Shown here piece by piece: positions 28,536-36,494 of a stretch of 64,000 bases of DNA; position 1 is the first letter of the stretch; each line of letters starts with the position of its first letter. The position numbers and the translations under genes were made by a program. Where the stretch lies: positions 1,811,954 through 1,875,953 of the forward strand of contig CP002098.1 of assembly GCA_000145985.1 (NCBI GenBank). Reading direction: 5' to 3'. Below the pieces are notes generated by a model. The model was not told the DNA's origin, did no database searches, and worked only from the letters and a program-made list of their open reading frames with translations. Origin of the DNA: Ignisphaera aggregans DSM 17230 (GTDB taxonomy: Archaea > Thermoproteota > Thermoprotei_A > Sulfolobales > Ignisphaeraceae).

Positions 28536-29234
28536 GTGAGCAGTGAGGATTGGAAAACCTATAAAAAAGCTGAGATTGAGATAAAGAAGGATATTATTGA
28601 TGAAGTACATGAATTTCTAACAAAGGTGTTCAATGTATATATGATTAAAATGCCTCCACAATTATTTAAGCAGATGGAGCTTGTAAGAGATAAATTAATT
28701 CCACTTACATCTAAGTTAGATCAAGATAGGTTTACAGAATTTTGCGATATTTTTTCAAAGGTTTATAGAAATATTATGACAGATAAAAATGTTTCTAATG
28801 ATGTTAAGAATATTCTAAATGAGCTTGCCTCTAAAACAAATAGCTTCTTTTCATCTAAAGGTATGCAGATATGTGTAAGAGAGATACGTCATTATGGTGT
28901 AAGAATCTATGTATCATATAATGACAAACCATTGCCAGATGTAACAGTTGTAGCAGAGATGGAGGGTAGAGCTATTGCTTCATCAAAAACAGATACCAGT
29001 GGTTTTGCAAAGCTTGAGTTGCCTGAAGGAAGATATACAGTATATGTGTACAAGTATTTAGAAGGAGATAGATATATTTATGAAGAAAGAAGTGTCTCTA
29101 TACCTCAAGAAAGTGAAATTAGTTTTGAACTAAAAGAAGCAAAGACATTAGGTGAAATTGAGAGGGAGAGAGGTGGTAAGCCACTTATAAAGGAAGTTGC
29201 TCACGAAGAGTCTAAGCCTAATTATGAAGAATAA
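28536..29234 (+). CDS. Hypothetical protein with helical N-domain and Ig-like carboxypeptidase-regulatory domain
   Basis: 232 residues. The first 115 are helical and unrecognised. Residues about 125-205 (GVRIYVSYNDKPLPDVTVVA ... TDTSGFAKLELPEGRYTVYVYK) have the pattern of carboxypeptidase-regulatory-like beta-sandwich domains. A charged tail follows. There is no signal peptide, so the protein is probably cytosolic. The start is a GTG preceded by AGGTGA. Its 3' end overlaps the convergent HtrA-like protease gene by 17 bp. Confidence 0.65.
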   Translation: MSSEDWKTYKKAEIEIKKDIIDEVHEFLTKVFNVYMIKMPPQLFKQMELVRDKLIPLTSKLDQDRFTEFCDIFSKVYRNIMTDKNVSNDVKNILNELASKTNSFFSSKGMQICVREIRHYGVRIYVSYNDKPLPDVTVVAEMEGRAIASSKTDTSGFAKLELPEGRYTVYVYKYLEGDRYIYEERSVSIPQESEISFELKEAKTLGEIERERGGKPLIKEVAHEESKPNYEE

Positions 29235-30204
29235 ATGAATAAATAGGTACTGTACATCGTTCAATACGTTTTTTATTGAAATCATAATAAGTAATCTCTA
29301 TATCTTTGTTATTGATTAATGCTAAATCTAATGCTATTCTCAGATCCTCCAACGAATTTAAGTTGATATTATTGATACTCAGAATTATATCATTTGATTC
29401 AATGCTACAAAATTCTTTTAATTTCTCATTATCATTTCTCGAGACTATCAAACCATTTCTAAATCCATAGGAGTATAACTTAGGCTTATAGTCAATCAAT
29501 ACAAGACCTAGTTTTATATGACTTACTTTGCCATATCTTCGAAGAATTTCATAACTAAAGTAAATTCTTGACACAGGTATTGCTAAGGCAAATTCATTAG
29601 AATCACTATACTTTGCAACAATTACACCATATAACTGTCCATTGAGTCCTACTACAGGACCTCCACTCATTCCAGGTAGAATAGGAGTACTAAGAAGCAT
29701 TAGACCCTCTACCAATCTATTGTTTATTGGAGCCTTAACCTCATATCCACTAACAATACCTAGAGAGAAAAATGGTCGTAGAATTCCATAGGCCATACCA
29801 CCTGCTATTGAAATACTTCCAATTATGGGATTGACATATGTTAATGGTATTACACTATGATCAACTTTGCTCTCTGTAGATATAAATAGTATATCGTATT
29901 TATCGTCAACACCTATAACAACTCCCTTAACAATCTCACCCACTGTTGTGACGATACATAAGCTTCTCTCTAACCCCCTTCTATCTTCATCTAGAAAATG
30001 AGATACAGTAACTATAATCCTATTATCTATGAAAAAACCTGTAGCAATAGATATCTCATTACCTATCCCAGTTGCATCACAATCATTACTAGAAGTTGAT
30101 ATCATTACTATAGATGTAACGATATCTGAGATCAACCCAGAAACAACTTTATCAATATCTTTTAAATTTATGAGGAAGCCCTTTGAATATACTGTATCCG
30201 TCAT
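29218..30204 (-). CDS. HtrA/Deg-like serine protease with PDZ domain
   Basis: 328 residues. The trypsin-fold domain shows His in IIVTVSHFLDED, Asp in KYDILFIST and Ser in GMSGGPVVG (usually GNSGGP). The C-terminal part from about residue 235 has PDZ-like segments (IESNDIILSINNINLNSLEDL). It probably degrades or chaperones damaged proteins. No signal peptide or membrane helix is evident, so a cytosolic location is likely, which is unusual for this family. Confidence 0.85.
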   Translation of the reverse strand: MTDTVYSKGFLINLKDIDKVVSGLISDIVTSIVMISTSSNDCDATGIGNEISIATGFFIDNRIIVTVSHFLDEDRRGLERSLCIVTTVGEIVKGVVIGVDDKYDILFISTESKVDHSVIPLTYVNPIIGSISIAGGMAYGILRPFFSLGIVSGYEVKAPINNRLVEGLMLLSTPILPGMSGGPVVGLNGQLYGVIVAKYSDSNEFALAIPVSRIYFSYEILRRYGKVSHIKLGLVLIDYKPKLYSYGFRNGLIVSRNDNEKLKEFCSIESNDIILSINNINLNSLEDLRIALDLALINNKDIEITYYDFNKKRIERCTVPIYSFILHN

Positions 30205-30344
30205 TCACATCCCTTTCATATACTATCTATAACCTAACAGTTATATTTAACATATAACTCATAATCAATTAAATGTATAATGTGTTCACAATAGGAATGT
30301 TTATTATTTTTAAACCATAGCAGTAGAGATGGATGTGAAGTTTG

Positions 30345-31145
30345 ATGCTAAGCTCTAGGCTATCTATAATAAATGATATAAATGCTGCATTGAAGGATGT
30401 AGATAAAATAGTTATTGTTATGAGTGGAAAGGGAGGTGTTGGCAAGACATTAGTCTCTTGTAGCTTAGCTATAGGCTTAAATATGAAGGGGTACTCTGTT
30501 GCAATACTTGATGCTGATATTCATGGGCCTAGTGTTCCATGGATGTTGGGAATAGCTAATGAATTGCTTAGAGCTGAGGGAGATAGAATACTTCCAATAG
30601 AGATTAATGATATAGGTGTTGTATCATTTGATTTGCTACTAGATGTAAAGGAAATGCCTATTGTTTGGAGAGGTCCCTTAAAGACAAGAGCACTACTAGA
30701 GATATTATCAAAGACGTTATGGGGTAGGAGAGATTATCTAATAATTGATATGCCTCCAGGAACAGGTGATGAACCTTTAACAATTATACAATGGCTAAGG
30801 GATAGAATTTCAGGAGCTATACTTGTTATAACCCCTGGTATGTTGGTTAAACATATTGTTTCTAAGGCAAAATCCTTTCTATATAATACCAATGTAAAAT
30901 ATCTTGGAACTGTAGTCAATATGGCGTACTTTAAATGCCCTGTATGTGGATCTATTCATAGGATATTCGGAACAGTGGATATTGATAGCAAAGAGATTAT
31001 AGCTGAAATACCTATTGATCCTGATCTTGCAAAATATATAGAAAACGGTAAGATAATAGAATATCTAAAACAGGAAAATGAAACCTCTAAGAAGCTTCTA
31101 ATGATCTCTACATACGTAGAAAATATACTCTCAAAAACCCCATAA
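30345..31145 (+). CDS. Mrp/NBP35-type P-loop ATPase, iron-sulfur cluster carrier
   Basis: 266 residues. The deviant Walker A is MSGKGGVGKT near residue 27. LDADIHGPSVPWMLG follows, then the Walker B-like LIIDMPPGTGDEPLT, and the CPVCGS pair of cysteines near residue 205 that binds a 4Fe-4S cluster in Mrp/NBP35 homologues. It acts as a scaffold or carrier for cluster transfer. The frame opens with TTG at 30342, but ATG 30345 after GGATGTGA is preferred. The gene is followed by an acylphosphatase-like gene. Confidence 0.92.
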   Translation: MLSSRLSIINDINAALKDVDKIVIVMSGKGGVGKTLVSCSLAIGLNMKGYSVAILDADIHGPSVPWMLGIANELLRAEGDRILPIEINDIGVVSFDLLLDVKEMPIVWRGPLKTRALLEILSKTLWGRRDYLIIDMPPGTGDEPLTIIQWLRDRISGAILVITPGMLVKHIVSKAKSFLYNTNVKYLGTVVNMAYFKCPVCGSIHRIFGTVDIDSKEIIAEIPIDPDLAKYIENGKIIEYLKQENETSKKLLMISTYVENILSKTP

Positions 31146-31232
31146 TGATATTAACATTTTATCCATGTTTGTACTACAACATAAAGATCTGCAACCCAAA
31201 TATTATATCTGTAATCATCTAAGGGTTGTATA

Positions 31233-31511
31233 ATGACAGTTAAAAGAATTGAAATACTTATACAAGGAGTACTTAAAGGATTTGGATATATAGCATATAT
31301 CTATGTTATAGCCAAGAAATTGAATCTTAAAGGTATTGCAAAGTTTATTGATGAAGATAAGATAGAGGTGATAGCAGAGGGTGAGGAAGAATCATTAAAA
31401 GAATTCATAAAATATCTTGAGAATAACCCTACAGCAGCAATAATAAATTCATTGGAGTACAGAGTTATAGAACCATCGAATTCCTTCGATGATTTCATAG
31501 CGGATTTCTAA
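31233..31511 (+). CDS. Acylphosphatase-like protein lacking the catalytic Arg
   Basis: 92 residues with the acylphosphatase fold pattern: IEILIQGVLKGFGYIAYIYVIAKKLNLKGIAKFIDEDKIEVIAEG aligns to the canonical VQGVGFR ... LGLxGWVxN ... VEVxAEG frame. The key phosphate-binding Arg of the GFR loop is replaced (GFGYIA) and the catalytic Asn is also not present. It is therefore probably not an active acylphosphatase and may be a binding protein. Confidence 0.7.
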   Translation: MTVKRIEILIQGVLKGFGYIAYIYVIAKKLNLKGIAKFIDEDKIEVIAEGEEESLKEFIKYLENNPTAAIINSLEYRVIEPSNSFDDFIADF

Positions 31512-31529
31512 CCTTATCTACATTATTCT

Positions 31530-31817
31530 CTATTTTTGTATATGCAATCTACTTAAAACATTATACCCCTTCTCAGTCACAATATATCTCCCATTTACTT
31601 CATCTATAAGACCTAGCAGTTTAAGCATATTGAGATCTAGTAACAATTCCTTAGATATCTTATTTCCATATCTAGATGCAAAAGTGTACCCCAAATCTAT
31701 TCCTTTCATCTTCAGCCTCTCTATATGTGATACAAGCTCCTCTACTGTTATTCCATCTCTATATTCTGCAATAACAGATAATACTATTAATTGAGGAGGT
31801 ATATTCTTAATCATCAA
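31530..31817 (-). CDS. Winged-helix-like small protein
   Basis: 95 residues. The pattern LIVLSVIAEYRDGITVEELVSHI, KELLLDLNMLKLLGLIDEVNGRYIVTEKGYNVL fits a winged helix with a beta wing at the end (YIVTEKGYNVL), as in archaeal PadR- or MarR-like regulators. It is adjacent to the tRNA-Gly insertion site but on the chromosomal side. No target is evident. Confidence 0.6.
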   Translation of the reverse strand: MMIKNIPPQLIVLSVIAEYRDGITVEELVSHIERLKMKGIDLGYTFASRYGNKISKELLLDLNMLKLLGLIDEVNGRYIVTEKGYNVLSRLHIQK

Positions 31818-32026
31818 TTAAACCCATATCCAATCTTAAAATAGTAATTTCATAAAAACACGTAGACATAATGTCCAACATCCTCAATTGCATCACAAGA
31901 CTAACAATTTTATAATGATAAAAGATTGAGATCGTTACTACATGCTACATAATATAGTAATCAATCATTAGCTGATATAATGTTCATAATAACTTATTTA
32001 ACTCGACCACAATGTAAAATGCTTTG

Positions 32027-32105
32027 GCGGCGGTCGTCTAGCCTGGTCTAGGACGCCGGCCTTCCAAGCCGGAGATCCCGGGTTCAAATCCCGGCCGCCG
32101 CACCA
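32027..32105 (+). tRNA. tRNA-Gly (anticodon UCC)
   Basis: A complete cloverleaf with encoded CCA. Acceptor GCGGCGG pairs with CCGCCGC, the anticodon stem CCGGC/GCCGG encloses the loop CTTCCAA with anticodon UCC, and the T-arm is CCGGG-TTCAAAT-CCCGG. There is no intron. Its 3' half, from the anticodon loop side through CCA plus five bases, is the attL repeat; it was rebuilt on insertion of the mobile element. A TATA-like ACTTATTTAA at 31992-32001 precedes it. Confidence 0.97.
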
Positions 32106-32110
32106 AGAAT
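32059..32110 (+). repeat. attL, 52-bp repeat
   Basis: A 52-bp sequence identical to 56700-56751. It spans the anticodon loop side, variable loop, T-arm, acceptor 3' strand and CCA of the tRNA-Gly, plus AAGAAT just after it. The bases on either side differ between the two copies, so the borders are exact. Confidence 0.97.
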
Positions 32111-32179
32111 AGAATTCTCATATAAGCTTTTAGGCCTTCTAATTGAATAGTTTCCAGAATTTCGTGAGGCCGGGAACTC

Positions 32180-33505
32180 ATGTCTGAATTCAAAGCTGAT
32201 AGTATTTCAACACTAAATTCTAAGGATAGTTGGTACGAATCCGTAAATGTCGAAGCATTGAGTGATGAGGCTAAGAGGGCTATTCTAGAAGCTGTTAAGA
32301 ATAAGTTGGGGTTCTCTAAAGCGTGTGAGGTTCTCGATATTGCTAAGTCTTCTCTGCATCGATATCTGTCAGGTGAGAGGAAAATTCCTTCAGATGTTAT
32401 TAAGAGGGCTCTGAAGTTCTTAACCAAGTCTGAGTTTGAGTCGATAATAAGCGGCTGGGATAAGCTAAAGGCCTTCGGAATCATTAGGGAGGATGGTGTT
32501 GTGGACTATGGTTTAGTCCTTAAGATATTGGCGATAGCAGCTAAAGATGAATATCTGAAGAATGCTATCCTTAGGTTTGTGGTTGAGAATTTTAGAGAGG
32601 ATCTAAAGAAGATGCTTGGAATAAGTTTTACAGGTATAAAGCTTGAGTGGTGTGAAGATTTTGAAAACTTTTTGATGGAACGTAAGAAGAGAAGAAAGGT
32701 AAAAGATGTAGAGACTCTAAACTACTATAAATCACTGTTCATGAGATATCTACAGGGTAAGGAGCTAAGTGAGCAATTGATAGATTATGTTGTTAACCAT
32801 GAAAATAAGTGGCTTAGAAACATATTCAGACACTACATCCAATACCTATACTATAAGAGAAAGATTTCTCCAGAGACGTTCGGATGGATAATGGAGGTTG
32901 TTCCATCAAGAGGCTATAAGTTGGATGTAAGGCCATATCCAATAAATCTCGATGATGTTAGAAAGACATTTGAGTTTCTCAAAAATAATCACCAAGTCTA
33001 TTACACAATATATAGAGCTATGCTAGAATCTGGAGCTAGATTCGAACATGTATTGAAGATGATAGAGAGTTGGAGTCCTAACGAAGTTATTGAGATTCCT
33101 GGTATTGGTATAGAGACTAAGAGACTCGTGTGCTTTGAGGATAAGGGGTTCTGTAGATACTACATGGGTCTTAGAGAATCTGAGAAGCCCTGTGAATGGA
33201 TCTATATATCTCTAGAGACCACCGAGATGATTCAGAAGATAGTGGGTAAGAGGATTAGCAGGCAGAACGTGTGGAGATATGCTAAGAGACATGGTCTAAT
33301 AGCTCCAAAATATATGAGGAAAGTGGCATGGAGACTAATGGTAAAAGCTATGAATAGAGAAGTTGCAAGATTCATACAGTCAAGACTTGGAGAACTGAGG
33401 ATCTCTGAAGCTAGATATGAAGATCTTCTGAGTGAAGCAGATGAAGCTTACCCAAAATATCTTCAGATAGTCAAAGAGTTGACTGAAACTAATGGAAACA
33501 GCTAG
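32180..33505 (+). CDS. Tyrosine recombinase/integrase of the element
   Basis: 441 residues. The N-terminal part has a helix-turn-helix (SKACEVLDIAKSSLHRYLSG, residues 46-65), then a SAM-like core-binding region, and a catalytic domain with Arg287 in ESGARFEHVL, a KYMRKVAWR segment (residues 377-385) in place of HxxR, and the nucleophile Tyr413 in EARYEDLLSEADEAYPKY, all as in archaeal integrases. It lies 70 bp after attL and is driven by a TATA-like CATATAAG at 32120-32127. GAGGCCGGG precedes the ATG. It is full length, so the element may still be able to excise. Confidence 0.9.
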   Translation: MSEFKADSISTLNSKDSWYESVNVEALSDEAKRAILEAVKNKLGFSKACEVLDIAKSSLHRYLSGERKIPSDVIKRALKFLTKSEFESIISGWDKLKAFGIIREDGVVDYGLVLKILAIAAKDEYLKNAILRFVVENFREDLKKMLGISFTGIKLEWCEDFENFLMERKKRRKVKDVETLNYYKSLFMRYLQGKELSEQLIDYVVNHENKWLRNIFRHYIQYLYYKRKISPETFGWIMEVVPSRGYKLDVRPYPINLDDVRKTFEFLKNNHQVYYTIYRAMLESGARFEHVLKMIESWSPNEVIEIPGIGIETKRLVCFEDKGFCRYYMGLRESEKPCEWIYISLETTEMIQKIVGKRISRQNVWRYAKRHGLIAPKYMRKVAWRLMVKAMNREVARFIQSRLGELRISEARYEDLLSEADEAYPKYLQIVKELTETNGNS

Positions 33506-33678
33506 TCAGCGATCTCTATGTAGACGTTTATCTTCTTCTTTGTGTCGTGGATCTCCTTCCATAATTCGTTGAGTTCAACGGGAAGGTAAATGACATATCT
33601 TGTCTCTCCTAATTGTGCTATCTTCCTCCTCATCAGCGGAATGATTTTTCTTGATTTCAACAGCTCCACGAGAGACAT
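33502..33678 (-). CDS. AbrB-like small DNA-binding protein
   Basis: 58 residues with the swapped-hairpin pattern RKIAQLGETRYVIYLPVELNELW ... KKKINVYIEI. This resembles archaeal AbrB/MazE-type DNA-binding subunits. The frame opens up to 33777, but the ATG at 33678 has a GGTGAT site seven bases before it and is the better start. The last four bases overlap the convergent integrase gene. It probably regulates early genes of the element. Confidence 0.6.
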   Translation of the reverse strand: MSLVELLKSRKIIPLMRRKIAQLGETRYVIYLPVELNELWKEIHDTKKKINVYIEIAD

Positions 33679-33775
33679 ATTATCACCAAAGAATTCAGAG
33701 TTGAGATACTTAAAAAATTTAAGATTGCAATTCTCGGCATATAATATATATTGTATAACATTTGGGGTGCGATTC
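33679..33775. promoter_or_regulatory. Divergent promoter between two small genes
   Basis: A 97-bp gap with an AT-rich core ATATAATATATATTGTATAA at 33739-33758 that can serve as a TATA element for the rightward gene (33776) and, on the other strand, for the AbrB-like gene. A GGGGTG site ends the gap. Confidence 0.5.
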
Positions 33776-33967
33776 ATGGGTAGAAGAGTCCCTGTCTATA
33801 AGAAGATCAAGGATGTATACGTTAAGGTGGAGGAAGTTGATGAAAGTAGCTTCGACTGGCTTATAGACGAAGACGAGATGGAGATAGTTGCTGTATACAT
33901 AGACGAATTGGAGGAAGACTATCCCGATGAGGAGGAGAGGATATATGAATACCATGCAGAGCTGTAA
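33776..33967 (+). CDS. Small acidic protein
   Basis: 63 residues beginning MGRRVPVYKKIKDVYVKVEEVDE and ending in a run of acidic and Tyr residues (DELEEDYPDEEERIYEYHAEL). No known family. The start is set by the GGGGTG site and TATA box directly upstream; the longer frame back to 33590 covers the opposite gene. Very acidic small proteins in archaeal viruses often mimic DNA or inhibit host proteins (inference only). Confidence 0.5.
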   Translation: MGRRVPVYKKIKDVYVKVEEVDESSFDWLIDEDEMEIVAVYIDELEEDYPDEEERIYEYHAEL

Positions 33968-34004
33968 AAAAGAGATGAAAAATGAAATGAATTTAGCTGG
34001 GAAA

Positions 34005-34609
34005 TTAGTCTTCCTCAACAAGGTTTTTGAGGTTCCTCAGATCGATACTCTCCTTTATCCTAAGCTTCCCCTCTTCGTCAAACTCCGCTATCTTGTACTC
34101 GCTTGGTGCACCCATTGCGATGTACCATTCCAGTGCTCCAAGGCTTATCCCTCCTGTCAATTCTTTGCTGAATTCTTCTGCAACTCTCCTGACGTGCTCA
34201 AAGATGTTGTCCGCAGCTTTGTCGAGTACATCAATTGGAACGTCCTTGAAACCGAATTTCTCTAATAATATCCTCACACCGCCCCTGATTCCAAAAGCCG
34301 TCGTGTATATCCATCCGATTGTACTCCTCTTCCCCGCATCGAATAATGCGTTATTGTAGATGTAGCGCATTGCTTCGTAAAGCACATTGTCTTCGATTTT
34401 TCGCAATTTACGCCGAAGTATTCCTCGATCTTCTTCTCTGCCCACTCCCAGACTTTGCCTGACGGAAACTTGCTGTACAGAGTCCCCTTGTTTGACAGCA
34501 ATAGCCTCTTTGCAGATGACACTGATACTTCACGCTTCACGAAATCCTCGATCTCCTTCAGCAGTTCAGCTACATCTCTTCCCTCTGTTATATGTGTTTT
34601 CACACTCAA
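34005..34609 (-). CDS. Helical protein of unknown function, split by a -1 frameshift
   Basis: Two overlapping frames join into one protein of about 200 residues. The first starts at TTG 34609, five bases after an AGGTGA site, and reads to FGVNCEK. At the AAAAA run (34397-34401, minus strand) a -1 shift enters the second frame, KIEDNVLYEAMRYIYNN, which runs to 34005. Each frame alone loses helical, charged sequence and gains Cys- and Thr-rich noise after the junction. Whether this is programmed slippage, a mutation or a base-call error cannot be decided here. The function is unknown. Confidence 0.55.
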
Positions 34610-34660
34610 GTTTCTCACCTCTACTTAAGAAGAAAACCGATAGTTTAAAAACCAGAATTT
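34610..34660 (-). promoter_or_regulatory. Promoter with TATA box and AGGTGAG leader
   Basis: On the minus strand, GTTTTTAAACT precedes AGTAGAGGTGAG and the TTG start. The same layout, TTTTTAAA box, AGTAGAGGTGAG, five-base spacer and non-ATG start, recurs upstream of the gene at 38622, so both genes share a promoter-leader module. Confidence 0.55.
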
Positions 34661-34710
34661 GCTAAGCTGATATACATCTAAACTTTCTACTTCCTTCTGG
34701 GGGTTTCGGA

Positions 34711-34968
34711 TTAGCGATATGCTGCGAGGAGTATTGCGAGTTCGTCTTTGTCTACATTTTTACCCTCTTTTACGAGTCTCTCTGTTATCTCTGTATATGC
34801 CTCAATCATAGCGTTTACAAACATCTCCTCTAGAAACTCTATACGCAACTCTATCTCGGCTCTTTCCTTACTCTTCAACCCCAGAAACACCTGGATATTC
34901 TTGACAAACCTCTTAAACCTGTACTTCACACTCTTCCTAGGATCAGTAGAGGTTGTAATTGATGACAT
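34711..34968 (-). CDS. Small helical protein of unknown function
   Basis: 85 residues, mostly helical and charged (KRFVKNIQVFLGLKSKERAEIELRIEFLEEM). The ATG follows AGGAGATCACTT, a good ribosome site. No family recognised. It is 10 bp downstream of the next minus-strand gene, so both form one operon. Confidence 0.5.
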   Translation of the reverse strand: MSSITTSTDPRKSVKYRFKRFVKNIQVFLGLKSKERAEIELRIEFLEEMFVNAMIEAYTEITERLVKEGKNVDKDELAILLAAYR

Positions 34969-34978
34969 AAGTGATCTC

Positions 34979-35335
34979 CTAAAATATTTGTGTATTTCGG
35001 AGGTTGTAAAATTTTCGCGGCAATTTTCTCTCGCTCCATATTCTGGCTACCTCAACTATTTCCCCAGGTATTCTCTCTATGTCTAAGGGTTTAGCGGCTT
35101 CTAGACTGCATGGAATGCCCTGTTTCTGACATTTAAAGTATATGCTTAGTGCGAATGCTAATTCCAAGGCATAGTCGGGAAACACAAAATAGACATAGTC
35201 TCTAGAGTATGCGACTTCGCCTTTTAACCTAATGTATCTATGTTTAGCGTTTTTCCTAAACTTCTTCACCTGAATTGATATGAAATTCGTCAGATCTCTG
35301 CCATCGATATTCTTCGGGATCTTGAGAATTATCAT
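34979..35335 (-). CDS. Hypothetical protein of the element
   Basis: 118 residues with a likely alpha/beta layout (YVYFVFPDYALELAFALSIYFKCQKQG). No family recognised. AGGTG precedes the ATG. Its promoter region contains the inverted repeat at 35354-35372, shared with the divergent pilin-like gene. Confidence 0.5.
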   Translation of the reverse strand: MIILKIPKNIDGRDLTNFISIQVKKFRKNAKHRYIRLKGEVAYSRDYVYFVFPDYALELAFALSIYFKCQKQGIPCSLEAAKPLDIERIPGEIVEVARIWSERKLPRKFYNLRNTQIF

Positions 35336-35353
35336 CTTAGAGCACCTGTTTTC

Positions 35354-35372
35354 ATATCAGCTTTACTGATAT
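35354..35372. promoter_or_regulatory. Inverted repeat in a divergent promoter
   Basis: ATATCAG-CTTTA-CTGATAT, seven perfect base pairs around five bases, next to the TATA-like TTTATATATAG at 35372-35382, between two divergent element genes. It is a probable operator for a dimeric regulator such as an AbrB-like or winged-helix protein of the element (inference). Confidence 0.5.
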
Positions 35373-35412
35373 TTATATATAGATATTCCTCCTATTTTCT
35401 TGGTGAAGAAGA

Positions 35413-36405
35413 GTGAAAGGAATATCAGAATTCATAGCTCTGCTGATAGTTGTTGGCATTGTGATTGGAGCTGCGATAGTTGGAAGTGGTATTATCTCAA
35501 ATATTTTGATGAAGCAGTCGCCGAAAGGTGCTGATATTGTTGGAAAACTGTTCTGGCTGTGGGAGAAGCTGGACAACGGATATGTGCTCTACATTCATGG
35601 ACCTCTGACCAATGTTGGTAGCGAGGTTGTTAACATTACACGTATCGAGGTGTCATACGGTGGGAAAAAGTATAATGCGGACTTTACGAAGATGACCCTG
35701 CATCCTGGCGAATACAATGAAATACTTGCAAGAACTGCTGTAGACACCCTCCCGCCAACATCGACGGTTACTGTTATAGTATACTACTGTACACCATCGG
35801 GTTGTTCAACATCGATCATCTCTGCAACAGTGAGGATGACAGAGTATGTATCAATGTACGAAGTGGTGACAGTGACACTACCTGTAGGTGTAACGATTAT
35901 ACAGACTGTTACTACAACTGTTCCCAGAATTACATATACTACTGTTACACAGACTGTGAGCACAACAACAACTGTTACCACAACTCGAACCGTGTCTCAG
36001 ATAGTAACCACAACTGTGGCTACTACTCAGACTGTGACTAGAACCACAACAGCAACCGCGACTTCCACAGTAATCAAACCTGCATGGCTCATCGACTTCT
36101 CTGCGTGTTACAGTGTTTATAACAATATTATTGTTGTTGGAACATTGGATAAACCGGTCAACAAAGATGCAGAATATATTCCATATGTTGCGAAGTATTT
36201 CAAGTGTAGCGTGTTTGGATGTAGCGAAGTAGCGGTAAAACCATTTGATTTCGTTGAAAGGAGTATAATATCGTCGTATGGACCTATTGACCCGCCTTGG
36301 TTTGGGCACTTTAAAGTCGAAGTCTGGTCAGTTGATCCGAGTTCCGGTCAACTACTCGAAAAGATGTGGGAGTCCAACGTTGATCCAAATACGAGATGTG
36401 CATAG
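35413..36405 (+). CDS. Type IV pilin-like surface protein with Thr-rich stalk
   Basis: 330 residues. The start KGISEFIALLIVVGIVIGAA has the class III (prepilin) signal layout: short basic leader, cleavage after Gly3, then a hydrophobic helix of about 22 residues. A beta-rich domain follows (residues 50-150), then about 75 residues rich in Thr and Val (150-222) that resemble a glycosylated stalk, and a Cys-containing head domain (228-330). GTG start after GGTGAAGAA. It probably sits on the outer surface as a pilus or virion spike subunit. No secretion ATPase is encoded in the element, so host machinery may assemble it. Confidence 0.75.
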   Translation: MKGISEFIALLIVVGIVIGAAIVGSGIISNILMKQSPKGADIVGKLFWLWEKLDNGYVLYIHGPLTNVGSEVVNITRIEVSYGGKKYNADFTKMTLHPGEYNEILARTAVDTLPPTSTVTVIVYYCTPSGCSTSIISATVRMTEYVSMYEVVTVTLPVGVTIIQTVTTTVPRITYTTVTQTVSTTTTVTTTRTVSQIVTTTVATTQTVTRTTTATATSTVIKPAWLIDFSACYSVYNNIIVVGTLDKPVNKDAEYIPYVAKYFKCSVFGCSEVAVKPFDFVERSIISSYGPIDPPWFGHFKVEVWSVDPSSGQLLEKMWESNVDPNTRCA

Positions 36406-36494
36406 ATTCATATCTGTCCAAACGATATGTATATATATCTTCTAAACGCTGTATTAATTACGCGGGGATAACAGTAGTTACGAGGTGAGAGTTA

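Noticed and set aside
32038..32484. 148-codon minus-strand frame over tRNA-Gly and integrase start
   Set aside because: It runs antisense through a tRNA and the integrase; its end (RRPGFEPG) is a known artefact of tRNA antisense translation.
35784..36309. Several frames in and opposite to the Thr-rich region
   Set aside because: They result from the ACT/ACA-rich repeat and show Val/Cys/Ser-rich low-complexity sequence only.
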